From Alphaproteobacteria bacterium (GTDB lineage: Bacteria > Pseudomonadota > Alphaproteobacteria > Bin95): a stretch of 64,000 bases of DNA. How positions within the stretch are numbered: position 1 is the stretch's first letter; every line of letters begins with the position of its first letter. Under the pieces are notes generated by a model. That model searched no databases, had not been told where the DNA came from, and worked only from the letters and a program-made list of their open reading frames with translations. Both the position numbers and the translations under genes were made by a program. The stretch is taken from positions 62,001 through 126,000 of the forward strand of contig JACKII010000007.1 of assembly GCA_020638555.1 (NCBI GenBank), written 5' to 3'. Positions 57,097-64,000 of this stretch are shown in pieces.

Positions 57097-58738
57097 GGCC
57101 GGCCTCCGATTCCGCAGGGTCCGTGAGAGCCGTCCGATAGCGCGCGCGCAGGTCGGCCTTCATCACCTTGCCGACGCCGTTTTTCGGCAGGCGGTCGACG
57201 AACACCACGGCGTCGGGCATCCACCATCGGGCGATGCGGCCGTCCAGGAAGGCCCGCACCGCGGCCTCGTCCACGTCCGCGCCGGCCGCGCCGGCCTCGG
57301 GCACGATCAGCAGCAAGGGCCGTTCCTGCCAGCGCGGATGGTCGACGCCGATGCAACAGGCCTCGGCGACGCCGGGACAGCCGGCGGCGGTGTTCTCCAG
57401 TTCGACGGAGCTGATCCACTCGCCGCCGGACTTGATCGCGTCCTTGGCCCGGTCCGAGATGCGCATATGCCCTTCCGGCCCGACCGAGCCGATATCGCCG
57501 GTGTCGAGCCAGCCGTCCACGGTCACGGGCGAGAGGTCCGGCCGGCGGAAATAGCCGGCGGCGACCGACGGCCCGCGCACCTGCAACAGGCCGACGCTTG
57601 CGCCATCGGCCGGCAGCACCAGGCCGTCCTCGCTGACCGCGCGCACGGCGGAGAGAAAGACCGGCTGGCCCTGGGTTTGCTGCTCCGCCCGCCGCGCGGC
57701 CTCGGAGGCATGCGGGTCCGGCACGGCGATGGTCAGCGCCTGGGTGGTCTCGGTCATGCCGAAGGCGTGGACCACTTTCGGCCCCAGCGCCTCCAGCCGG
57801 CGCAGCAGCGACTCCGGCGGGGCGGTCGCGCCGGTCCAGAGCTGGCGCAGCGGCCCGAAGTCGCCGCCGTCCTGCTGGAGTTCGCCCAGCAGGTCCATCA
57901 GCACGGTCGGCACGCCGCCGGAATGGGTGACGCCCTCGGCCCGGAACAGGTCCAGCATGGCGCGCGGGCTCACCACCCGGCCCGGCAGCACCATTTTCGC
58001 GCCCGTCAGCGGCGCCATATAGGGCATGCCCCAGCCATTGCAGTGAAAGAAGGCGGCGGCGCAGAGCACACAGTCGCCCTTGCCCAGATTCCAGCCGTTC
58101 TTGCCGGCGATGCTCAGCACGTTCAGCACCGTGCCGCGATGGCTGTAGAGCACCCCTTTCGGCTCCCCGGTCGTCGCCGAGGTGAAGCAGAGCGTGGAGG
58201 CGCGGCGCTCGTCGAACTCCGGCCACTCGAAGGTCGAGTCCCCTTCGTTCACGAGGTCCTCGTAGCAGAGGACGCCCGGCAGGGACGTTTGCGGCATCTC
58301 GTCGGCCGCGGCGAGGACGATCCAGTGTTCGACACCGGGGCAGTCCGGCGCGATGGCTTCGGCAAGCGGCAGGCAATCCCGATCGACGAACACCGCCCGG
58401 TCGCCGCAATGGTTGACGGTGTAGGCAAGGTGGCCTTCGTGCAGGCGCGGATTGGCGGTGTGCAGCACGCCGCCCGCACCGGGAACCGCATGCATCACCT
58501 CGAACAGGCGCCAGGTGTTCCAGGCCAGCGCCCCCAGGAAGGTATCCTCGCCGGCGAGCCCGCGCCGTGCCAGCGCCGACGCCAGCCGGCGGGCGCGCGC
58601 GTCGGCCTCGCGGTAGGTGGTGCGGTGGACGATACGCCCGGCCTCGGCGGTGGCGATCTCCCCCTGCGGAAAGACGCGGGCCGCATAGGCCAGCGTCTGG
58701 CTGGTGAGCAACGGGGCGTCCTGCATCAGCCCGAGCAT
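57086..58738 (-). CDS. AMP-binding acyl-CoA synthetase
   Basis: The 550-residue ANL enzyme starts MLGLMQDAPLLTSQTLAYAARVFPQGEIATAEAG and carries the P-loop FTSATTGEPKGVLYSHRG, A5 HAFGMTETTQ, A7 DGWLDTGDIG, A8 SDRAKDAIKSGGEWISS and, at the end, the catalytic Lys in LPKNGVGKVMKADLR. It activates a carboxylic acid via its acyl-AMP. Compared with medium- and long-chain ligases its length is normal. The chosen ATG at 58738 excludes an unrelated leader; the substrate is probably a fatty or aryl acid and is not determinable. Confidence 0.92.
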   Translation of the reverse strand: MLGLMQDAPLLTSQTLAYAARVFPQGEIATAEAGRIVHRTTYREADARARRLASALARRGLAGEDTFLGALAWNTWRLFEVMHAVPGAGGVLHTANPRLHEGHLAYTVNHCGDRAVFVDRDCLPLAEAIAPDCPGVEHWIVLAAADEMPQTSLPGVLCYEDLVNEGDSTFEWPEFDERRASTLCFTSATTGEPKGVLYSHRGTVLNVLSIAGKNGWNLGKGDCVLCAAAFFHCNGWGMPYMAPLTGAKMVLPGRVVSPRAMLDLFRAEGVTHSGGVPTVLMDLLGELQQDGGDFGPLRQLWTGATAPPESLLRRLEALGPKVVHAFGMTETTQALTIAVPDPHASEAARRAEQQTQGQPVFLSAVRAVSEDGLVLPADGASVGLLQVRGPSVAAGYFRRPDLSPVTVDGWLDTGDIGSVGPEGHMRISDRAKDAIKSGGEWISSVELENTAAGCPGVAEACCIGVDHPRWQERPLLLIVPEAGAAGADVDEAAVRAFLDGRIARWWMPDAVVFVDRLPKNGVGKVMKADLRARYRTALTDPAESEAGHVA

Positions 58739-58847
58739 GGCGGTTCCTCCAGGGGCGCAAGATTGGCGGCGAGCCTGGCGTGGGGCGGAGCCGGGAGGGA
58801 AGGCGGATGGGCCTGGCAGCCGCCCGCACACTCCCATTCCTCTCCGC

Positions 58848-59038
58848 TTTCCCGGCCGGAGCCCGCCTTTGGCGGGGGGCGAGCCGGGACCTCCGACCGG
58901 GAGGCCTCCGGTCGCCGCGGCAACTCTATGGGCGAGGCCTCCGGTCGCCGCCGCCCGATCGGCGAGCGGGCCCGGATCGCCGCAACTCTATCGGTCGGAG
59001 ATCCCGGATCGCGGCTTCGCCACGTCCGGGAAAGCGGG
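58848..59038. repeat. GC-rich repeat family C, diverged copy 3 with internal duplications
   Basis: The 324-bp spacer 58739-59062 between the acyl-CoA ligase start and the Ldh stop has no gene. Its right end CCCGGATCGCGGCTTCGCCACGTCCGGG is a variant of the family C core. Inside, GGCCTCCGGTCGCCG appears twice and GCAACTCTAT appears twice, which shows local duplication. Confidence 0.7.
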
Positions 59039-59062
59039 ACGGGGGCGCACCGCGTCGGCGCC

Positions 59063-60115
59063 CTACATCCCCAGCGTGTCCTTCAGCCCGTATTCGGTCG
59101 CGAGCTCGGTCAGCTTCGCCCAGGTGGAGTCCTCGATCTCGATGCCGTCGCGGCGGCGGGCCTCTTCCTTCAGATGCTCGATCTCGCCCGGATAGAGCAC
59201 GCCGTTGCTGCCGGCGGCGGGCGGCGTCTCTTTCAGATAGCGGGCGAAGTCGGCCACGTCCTTCTTGAAGGTGGCGACATCGCGGAACGAGGCGACGTTG
59301 AACACCGCCATGAAGCAGCCGTCATTGTGCTTGCCGGTCGGGTCGACGCCGAAGCCGAGCCCCGTCAGCAGGCCGCAGAGGATCTCCACCATCACGGCGA
59401 GGCCGGTGCCCTTGTAGCCGCCGTCCGGGCCGCCCAGGGGCAGCAGCGCGCCGCCCTGGCGCAGCTGTTTCGGGTCGCGGGTGCCGTGGCCGTCCGGGCC
59501 GATCACCCAGCCGTCCGGCACCTCCTCGCCGCGGGCGACGGCGACGGCGACCTTGCCGGCCGCGGCCGCGCTGGTGGCCATGTCGAGGAACAGCGGCGCG
59601 CCCAGGTCGGAGGGCACGGCGATGGAGATCGGGTTGGTGCCGAGCCGCGCCTCACGGCCGCCGAACGGCGCCACCGCCTTGGGCGAGCGGCCGGAATCCG
59701 CCGTGATCAGGCCGATCATGTCCTCGTTCGCCGCCATCAGCGGGTAATTGGCGAGCCGGCCGATATGGCTCTGGTGATAGACCGTCGCGGCGGCGATGTT
59801 CGAGGTCCTGGCCTTCTCGATCAGGGTGCGCATGGTGCGCTCGGTCACCGCAAAGCCGAAGCCCCAATGGCCATCGACCACCATGTGGTTGGCGGATTCC
59901 TTCACCACCTCGTAGGGCGCGCCGGGCACGATATGGCCGCGCTTCACCCGGTCGATATAGGTGGGGATCGCGATAATGCCGTGGCTGTCATGGCCGGCGA
60001 GATTGGCGCCGATACAGCCTTTGGCGACGACGGCGGACTCGTAGTCGGAGCAGCCGGCGGCCTTCAGCAGGGCTTCGCCGATGGCTTGCAGGCGATCATG
60101 GGCGACGGTGGGCAT
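59063..60115 (-). CDS. Ldh/MDH2-family NAD(P)-dependent oxidoreductase
   Basis: The 350-residue protein from MPTVAHDRLQAIGEALLKAAG shows ANLAGHDSHGIIAIPTYIDRVKRG (catalytic His), VVDGHWGFGFAV, SHIGRLANYPLMAA and GTNPISIAVPSDLGAPLFLDMATSAAAAGKV, the pattern of the malate/L-lactate dehydrogenase (type 2) family. The substrate could be a 2-hydroxy acid such as malate, ureidoglycolate or 2,3-diketogulonate-like sugar acids; none can be chosen. It is the last catabolic-type gene before the eCIS edge. Confidence 0.88.
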   Translation of the reverse strand: MPTVAHDRLQAIGEALLKAAGCSDYESAVVAKGCIGANLAGHDSHGIIAIPTYIDRVKRGHIVPGAPYEVVKESANHMVVDGHWGFGFAVTERTMRTLIEKARTSNIAAATVYHQSHIGRLANYPLMAANEDMIGLITADSGRSPKAVAPFGGREARLGTNPISIAVPSDLGAPLFLDMATSAAAAGKVAVAVARGEEVPDGWVIGPDGHGTRDPKQLRQGGALLPLGGPDGGYKGTGLAVMVEILCGLLTGLGFGVDPTGKHNDGCFMAVFNVASFRDVATFKKDVADFARYLKETPPAAGSNGVLYPGEIEHLKEEARRRDGIEIEDSTWAKLTELATEYGLKDTLGM

Positions 60116-60235
60116 GAGAGGGCGTGTCCTTCCCGGGGCGATGTTCGTGCGATTTTGGGTGGCGCCGATGGTGCGGCGGACGCGCGCGGGCGTCAAGCGC
60201 CGACGGCCGCCGTGGCAGCCGATCCGCCCGCCGGG

Positions 60236-60529
60236 CTAGCCGCCGATCAACACCGTGAATTCGCCGAGGACGATGACGCCGCCATGGGCCGTCTGGTCGC
60301 CGATGCGGGCTGCCGGCAGCTTGTTGATGAACACGGTGGCGGAGCCCTTGACGATGGTGTCCGGCGGGCCGACGCAGGTCAAAGGGTCCGAGACGCGGGC
60401 CGCGGGCAGCTTGCCGATCAGCACGTTCGGCGAACCGTTGACGATCGGCCCGCCCACATGCGGCACCAGCCCGGTGACCATCGGGCAGGTGTGCATGTCG
60501 CTGAGGCGGGCGGCGGGCGGTCCGGGCAT
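60236..60529 (-). CDS. PAAR-domain spike-tip protein
   Basis: PAAR proteins cap the spike of contractile injection machines and sharpen its tip. The 97-residue protein shows three Pro-Ala-Ala-Arg type repeats: PPAARLSDMHTCPM, KLPAARVSDPLTC and KLPAARIGDQTAHGG, with His and Cys that can bind the tip zinc. It lies ten bases downstream of the DUF4157 gene and next to a baseplate gene, so it belongs to an eCIS or related phage-tail-like system rather than an isolated type VI effector. Confidence 0.88.
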   Translation of the reverse strand: MPGPPAARLSDMHTCPMVTGLVPHVGGPIVNGSPNVLIGKLPAARVSDPLTCVGPPDTIVKGSATVFINKLPAARIGDQTAHGGVIVLGEFTVLIGG

Positions 60530-60539
60530 GCTGGCGGTG

Positions 60540-61283
60540 TCAGCCCTCGCCGTCGCGGGCGAGACGGTTCTGGCGCACGCCCTCGCTGGCGGCGCGGGCG
60601 CCCATCACGTCGGCCTCGCGCTCCAGGCCCGGGTCGTCGTTCAGCGGCAGGCCGGCGACACTGCCGGTCGGCTGCACCCGGCCCTGGCGCTGCTGCACCG
60701 TGTGCCAGGCTTCGTGGCCCAGATGCTGTTCCTGGCCCGGTGCGACATGGATCGTCGACCCCTGGGTGTAGGCCAGCGCCCCGACCGAGGCGGGGGCGGA
60801 CGAGTTGTAGTGCACCCGCACATCGCTCATGTCATGGCCGGAGAGGCTTTCCAGCCCGGCTTGCAGATGGCCCGGCAGGCCGCCGCCGGTCGCGCCCGCC
60901 GCCGTGGCGGCCGCTCCGGCCTCCCGTTGCACGGGGCCAGCGAACTTGCCCTGGAGTTCTTCGTCCTCCAGCCCGCCCATGCGCTGGACGGAATCGGCGA
61001 ACTTGCCCTGGAGTTCTTCGTCCTCCAGCCCGCCCATGCGTTGGACGGAATCGGCGAACTTGCCCTGAAGTTCCTCCTCCTCCGGCCCGCCCATGCGTTG
61101 CACCGAGGCATCCGCCCGCAGTTGCAGGGCGGTGGCGGCCTGGCTCTGCCGGCTGGCGGCGGCCCGGCGCTGGAGTTGCTGCAAGTCCAGGCTGGCGGCG
61201 GTGGCCGGCGCCGCCAGCCCCACGGAAACCGCGGGCTTTCCGGCAGCCGGACGAGCCTTTCGGGTGGTCTGACGCATCGGCAT
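60540..61283 (-). CDS. DUF4157 (eCIS core) zincin-like protein
   Basis: The 247-residue protein ends in a DUF4157 domain: DVRVHYNSSAPASVGALAYTQG and the zinc-peptidase helix HEAWHTVQQRQG with HEAWH, then the Asn/Glu-containing LEREADVMGARA. It is preceded by three 19-residue repeats. DUF4157 proteins are strongly associated with extracellular contractile injection systems and may be toxins or cargo-processing factors. The ATG at 61283 follows AAGGAAAGGGTG; earlier in-frame starts lack SD. It is divergent from the baseplate gene with 219 bp between them. Confidence 0.88.
   Translation of the reverse strand: MPMRQTTRKARPAAGKPAVSVGLAAPATAASLDLQQLQRRAAASRQSQAATALQLRADASVQRMGGPEEEELQGKFADSVQRMGGLEDEELQGKFADSVQRMGGLEDEELQGKFAGPVQREAGAAATAAGATGGGLPGHLQAGLESLSGHDMSDVRVHYNSSAPASVGALAYTQGSTIHVAPGQEQHLGHEAWHTVQQRQGRVQPTGSVAGLPLNDDPGLEREADVMGARAASEGVRQNRLARDGEG
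60936..61106 (-). repeat. Three 57-bp tandem repeats inside the DUF4157 gene
   Basis: Each unit encodes 19 residues of the form SVQRMGG-x-E/D-E-ELQGKFAD. Copies two and three differ little at the DNA level, which suggests recent expansion. Acidic 'ELQ-K' leaders of this kind are typical in front of DUF4157 domains. Confidence 0.9.
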
Positions 61284-61384
61284 CACCCTTTCCTTGGCCA
61301 ATGGCCCTGCCAGCATAACGGCCATCCGAAGACGGCGGCAAGGCTGCAAGCGGACGTCGAGCGGGAACAATAGCCTATTCGATC

Positions 61385-61415
61385 TTGCCAAAACAGGCAC
61401 TTGTGGTGCTAGCAT
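61385..61415 (+). promoter_or_regulatory. Candidate promoter of the baseplate gene
   Basis: TTGCCA (61385-61390), 19 bases, TAGCAT (61410-61415) can be read as a sigma70 promoter with long spacing. Alternatively GGCAC at 61396 followed by GC at 61408-61409 shows GG-N10-GC, the spacing of a sigma54 promoter. Neither is proven. Confidence 0.35.
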
Positions 61416-61502
61416 GCGCCGTTACTTCTGGTTGCGCAGACGGTTGGGCTGGGGCCGGCTCGTCGGCCGTTCGCGCCCCGGCCCCATCGTGAGGGAGACA
61501 GC

Positions 61503-64000
61503 GTGGCAGATCCGGGTCATTGGCGGTTCGGCGATGGCGTGCGGCAGGGCGACCGCCTGCCCGAGGCGCTGGCCGACGGCTATTTCCACGTGGACGAGCG
61601 CAATTTCGCGGCCCTGCTGGCCGGCCTGTCGGAAACCGCCGGGCGGCTGCCCTTCGTCGATCAGGCCAATCGGTTCGCCGGCACCTGGCAGCGCCTGTTC
61701 GCGCGCGAGGATCTGGTGGTGATGGCCGAGATTCTGGCCACGCGCACCGCGCCGCTGGAGCGCCGATTCCTGGACGCGCTGCACCGCGACCCCGCAAAGG
61801 CCGGCGCCGAGTTGCGGGATCTGGCCGCGCGCATCGACGGCTGGTTGCAGCGGTTGGGGCAGTTGCCGGCCCGGCCGGCGGTCGAACTGCACCGACGCAC
61901 GGCGGAACTGGTCCGCACCCGCTTGGGGCCGGCCCTCGCCCACCTGCCGGCGGCGCTGTTGCCGAGCGGGCTCGACCCGGCCTGGGGGGCGGCTCGCGAT
62001 GCCGATCGCCGGAGCGCCGTCCCGCCGGGCCACGATCCCCGCCACGACCCCCGCCACGGTCTGCAAGGCGGGTTCTCGACGCTGATCAGCGCCGTGCGCC
62101 TGTTGCAGTCCATGGTGCCCGCCTATTTCCAGGACAGCCTGGCACGGGCCGACCATGAGCCGGCCTTTGCCCTGGTGCTGGCGTTTCTGCGGCTGTTCGG
62201 CGACACGCAGCAGCATCTGAACGGCTTCACCCGCCGCCACAACGACTTCTATTACCGCGACGTGCTCGGCACCCGCGAGCGGCCGGCCATGCCGGAGCAG
62301 GTGCTGCTGGCGTTTCCGGCCGCCACGGCGCGCGAGGCCTTGCCGATCCGCCGCGGCGACCCGGTGCTGGCCACCACCGCCGACGGCGCGCCGCCGCTGC
62401 GCTTTCAGGCGGATGCGGAGGCGTTCGCGTCGACCGCGCGGATTGCCGGCCTGCACGCCCTGCATTTCGAGCGGGACCCGCTGCTTTCGCCCCAGCGCGA
62501 GATGGACTTCGTCACGCGCATCCACCGGCTGCGCCTGCCGGTCGAACCGCCGGCGGAGCAAGGGGCGCCGTCCTGGTCGCTGTTCGGGCGCGACGCTGCC
62601 GGGGCGGAGGCCGCCGATGCCGCACCGATGGGGCTGGTGGTCTCGACGCCGCTGCTGCTGCTGCGCGAGGGCCAGCGGCGGCTCGACCTGCAACTGGTGC
62701 TGCGGCCGCTGGGCGGACGCGCCGGCGCTGCGGCCGGCGCGGTGCTGGACCCGGCCCGGTGCGAGACCTGGCTGCGTGCCGACCCCGGGCTGGTCGATGC
62801 GTGCGGCCTTGGCCCGGCGAAGACGGCCGCGGCGCGGATCATCGCCGGGTCGACGCCGGCGCAGCGGACGGTGCAGCCGGCCCATGCGGCGCTGTTTCCG
62901 GACGATCCGCTCTATCTGGTGTTCGTGCTCGCCCTGATCCGCATCGCGACGCCGGAGCGGCCCCGAGGCTTCTCCGCACCCTTCGGCCGCCTGATGGCCC
63001 GCCTGATGCTGGGGCCGGACCGGCGCGTCCCATCCGCCTTATCGGCCGCCGAGCAGGCCCTGGTGGACGAACTGGCCGACGCGGCCGACCGGGTGCTGGC
63101 CGGCAGCGATGCGCCGGAAGGCGGCGATCGCCATGGCCATGGCGCTTCGGTGCGCACCCTGCTGACCGAAAGCCGCGTGTATCAGTACGCCAAGTATCTG
63201 AGCGACGCCTTCACCCTGGACCTGTCGACCGCCAAAGGCTGGCTGCGCATTCCCGAGATCGGCGTCGCCCCGCTGGAGACCGAGGCCGGCGCCTCCGGCC
63301 GGATCGGCCTGCGGATCGTCTGCGATCTGGCGCCGGATGCGCCGGCGATCGAGGCGGACCCGACCGCGCCGGCGGCGGGCGGGGACCGTCTGCCGGTTCC
63401 GGCGGCCCGCTTGCTGCTGGCACCGGGCGCGACGCTCTGCGCCTACAGCCTGCTGGCGCCCTTCGTGCTGGAGGAGGTGGAGGCGGTGGTGGCGGTCGAG
63501 GGGCTGCGCAGCCTGAAAGGCTATAGCGAACTGGGGCCGGTCGACGCCACCAAGCCGTTCCAGCCCTTCGGTCCCGCGCCCCGCATCGGCTCCAGCTTCA
63601 TTGTCGGCGCCTACGAACCCGCGTTGAAACGGGTGGAGACCGCCCATCTGCGGCTGGTCTGGTCCGGCCTGCCGCGGGATTTCGGCGGCTTTCCGGCCTA
63701 TTACCGCCAGTATGGCGAGGACTGGTCCGATGCGCGGTTCGGCGCGGAGATCGACTGGCTGGCCGGTGGGGTGTGGGTGCCCGCGAGCGGCGGCGAGCCG
63801 GTGCCGCTGTTCGGCGCCGTCGACGGGGCCAGCCGGCTGCCGGCGACCCGGACCCTGGACATGCGCTCGCCGGCGGCGGCCGAGCCCCTGCCGCCGAGGC
63901 TGGCGGCCACCGACTTCCGCTACGACCTGGCGGCGCAAGGCGGCTTTGTGCGCCTGCGGCTGACCGGTCCGCCGGGGGCGTTCGGGCACCAGCTTTATCC
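61503..64000 (+). CDS. Large eCIS/phage-tail baseplate protein, 3' end cut by the window edge
   Basis: An open frame from GTG 61503 (preceded by AGGGAGA) runs to the window end without a stop, giving at least 832 residues. The N-terminal part contains the phrase HLNGFTRRHNDFYYRDVLGTRERPAMPEQVLLAF, which I associate with the large Afp11/Afp12-like baseplate proteins of extracellular contractile injection systems. The remainder is beta-rich and Asp/Ala-rich without membrane spans. A divergent PAAR-DUF4157 pair supports the assignment. The exact subunit (gp6-like or gp7-like) is not settled. Confidence 0.75.
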   Translation, partial: MADPGHWRFGDGVRQGDRLPEALADGYFHVDERNFAALLAGLSETAGRLPFVDQANRFAGTWQRLFAREDLVVMAEILATRTAPLERRFLDALHRDPAKAGAELRDLAARIDGWLQRLGQLPARPAVELHRRTAELVRTRLGPALAHLPAALLPSGLDPAWGAARDADRRSAVPPGHDPRHDPRHGLQGGFSTLISAVRLLQSMVPAYFQDSLARADHEPAFALVLAFLRLFGDTQQHLNGFTRRHNDFYYRDVLGTRERPAMPEQVLLAFPAATAREALPIRRGDPVLATTADGAPPLRFQADAEAFASTARIAGLHALHFERDPLLSPQREMDFVTRIHRLRLPVEPPAEQGAPSWSLFGRDAAGAEAADAAPMGLVVSTPLLLLREGQRRLDLQLVLRPLGGRAGAAAGAVLDPARCETWLRADPGLVDACGLGPAKTAAARIIAGSTPAQRTVQPAHAALFPDDPLYLVFVLALIRIATPERPRGFSAPFGRLMARLMLGPDRRVPSALSAAEQALVDELADAADRVLAGSDAPEGGDRHGHGASVRTLLTESRVYQYAKYLSDAFTLDLSTAKGWLRIPEIGVAPLETEAGASGRIGLRIVCDLAPDAPAIEADPTAPAAGGDRLPVPAARLLLAPGATLCAYSLLAPFVLEEVEAVVAVEGLRSLKGYSELGPVDATKPFQPFGPAPRIGSSFIVGAYEPALKRVETAHLRLVWSGLPRDFGGFPAYYRQYGEDWSDARFGAEIDWLAGGVWVPASGGEPVPLFGAVDGASRLPATRTLDMRSPAAAEPLPPRLAATDFRYDLAAQGGFVRLRLTGPPGAFGHQLY

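Noticed and set aside
56903..61318. 1471-codon open frame on the + strand
   Set aside because: It lies opposite five clear genes on the minus strand, is low in complexity and has no recognisable domain. It is an effect of high GC content.

Overview
The window is GC-rich chromosomal DNA (roughly two thirds G+C by eye) from an alphaproteobacterium, most likely of the Rhodospirillales type. The evidence is the gene order aroA-cmk-rpsA-sppA-ihfB-lapA-pyrF on one strand, an FYDLN-acid (TIGR02300) gene beside tRNA-Ala, zapA followed by a 6S RNA, a tkt-gap-fba-thiE cluster, a DctPQM TRAP transporter, and many CoA-linked catabolic genes.

Layout. 1-6.8 kb: housekeeping operon (EPSP synthase, CMP kinase, ribosomal protein S1, SppA, IHF-beta, LapA-like protein, truncated PyrF), then an FYDLN-acid gene and tRNA-Ala(GGC). 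6.9-14 kb: DUF1028 gene, CaiB-type CoA transferase, and a central-carbon cluster (transketolase, GAPDH, class I aldolase, thiamine-phosphate synthase) without the pgk often found in it. 14-21 kb: zapA, 6S RNA, a YmdB-type phosphoesterase, an EnvZ/OmpR-type two-component system, a GGDEF-EAL protein, an aldo/keto reductase and a methyltransferase. 22-32 kb: a dgcN-dgcA D-glutamate catabolic pair with a GmhB-like phosphatase, a BI-1 membrane protein, the divergent ybbP-ybbA / tesA locus, FIST and ThpR genes. 32-37 kb: TRAP transporter with one intact and one internally deleted DctP gene, plus a rhodanese gene. 37-47 kb: mntP with a candidate MntR-type operator, nadX, enoyl-CoA hydratase, a three-gene operon of unknown function, an ADP-forming acyl-CoA ligase, moeB, dut, coaBC and a PrpD gene. 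48-60 kb: mixed catabolic genes (epoxide-hydrolase-like, hydrolase/methyltransferase chimera, macro domain, HADH, LLM oxidoreductase, PanE, amidohydrolase, acyl-CoA ligase, Ldh). 60-64 kb: edge of an extracellular contractile injection system (eCIS) locus with PAAR, DUF4157 and a large baseplate-type protein cut by the window edge.

Three dispersed non-coding repeat families sit between genes: family A (gcaatcc/gcgaatgac inverted element, 2 copies), family B (about 170 bp with 14-bp inverted arms, 3 copies) and family C (GC-rich 'ccggatggcggctccgcc' blocks, 3 copies plus a related hairpin).

The observations most worth following are: (1) the operon at 39277-41066, whose three products share a motif of the form (Q/E/D)-G-D-hydrophobic and look like paralogues of an unnamed family; (2) the eCIS edge; (3) a perfect TGTGA-N6-TCACA site placed at about -41.5 in front of a short terminated transcript, a candidate CRP-controlled small RNA near 48.0 kb; (4) a gene joining degenerate alpha/beta-hydrolase pieces to a methyltransferase; (5) a dctP paralogue that lost about 134 codons between short repeats. 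All calls come from reading the sequence; no database search was run.
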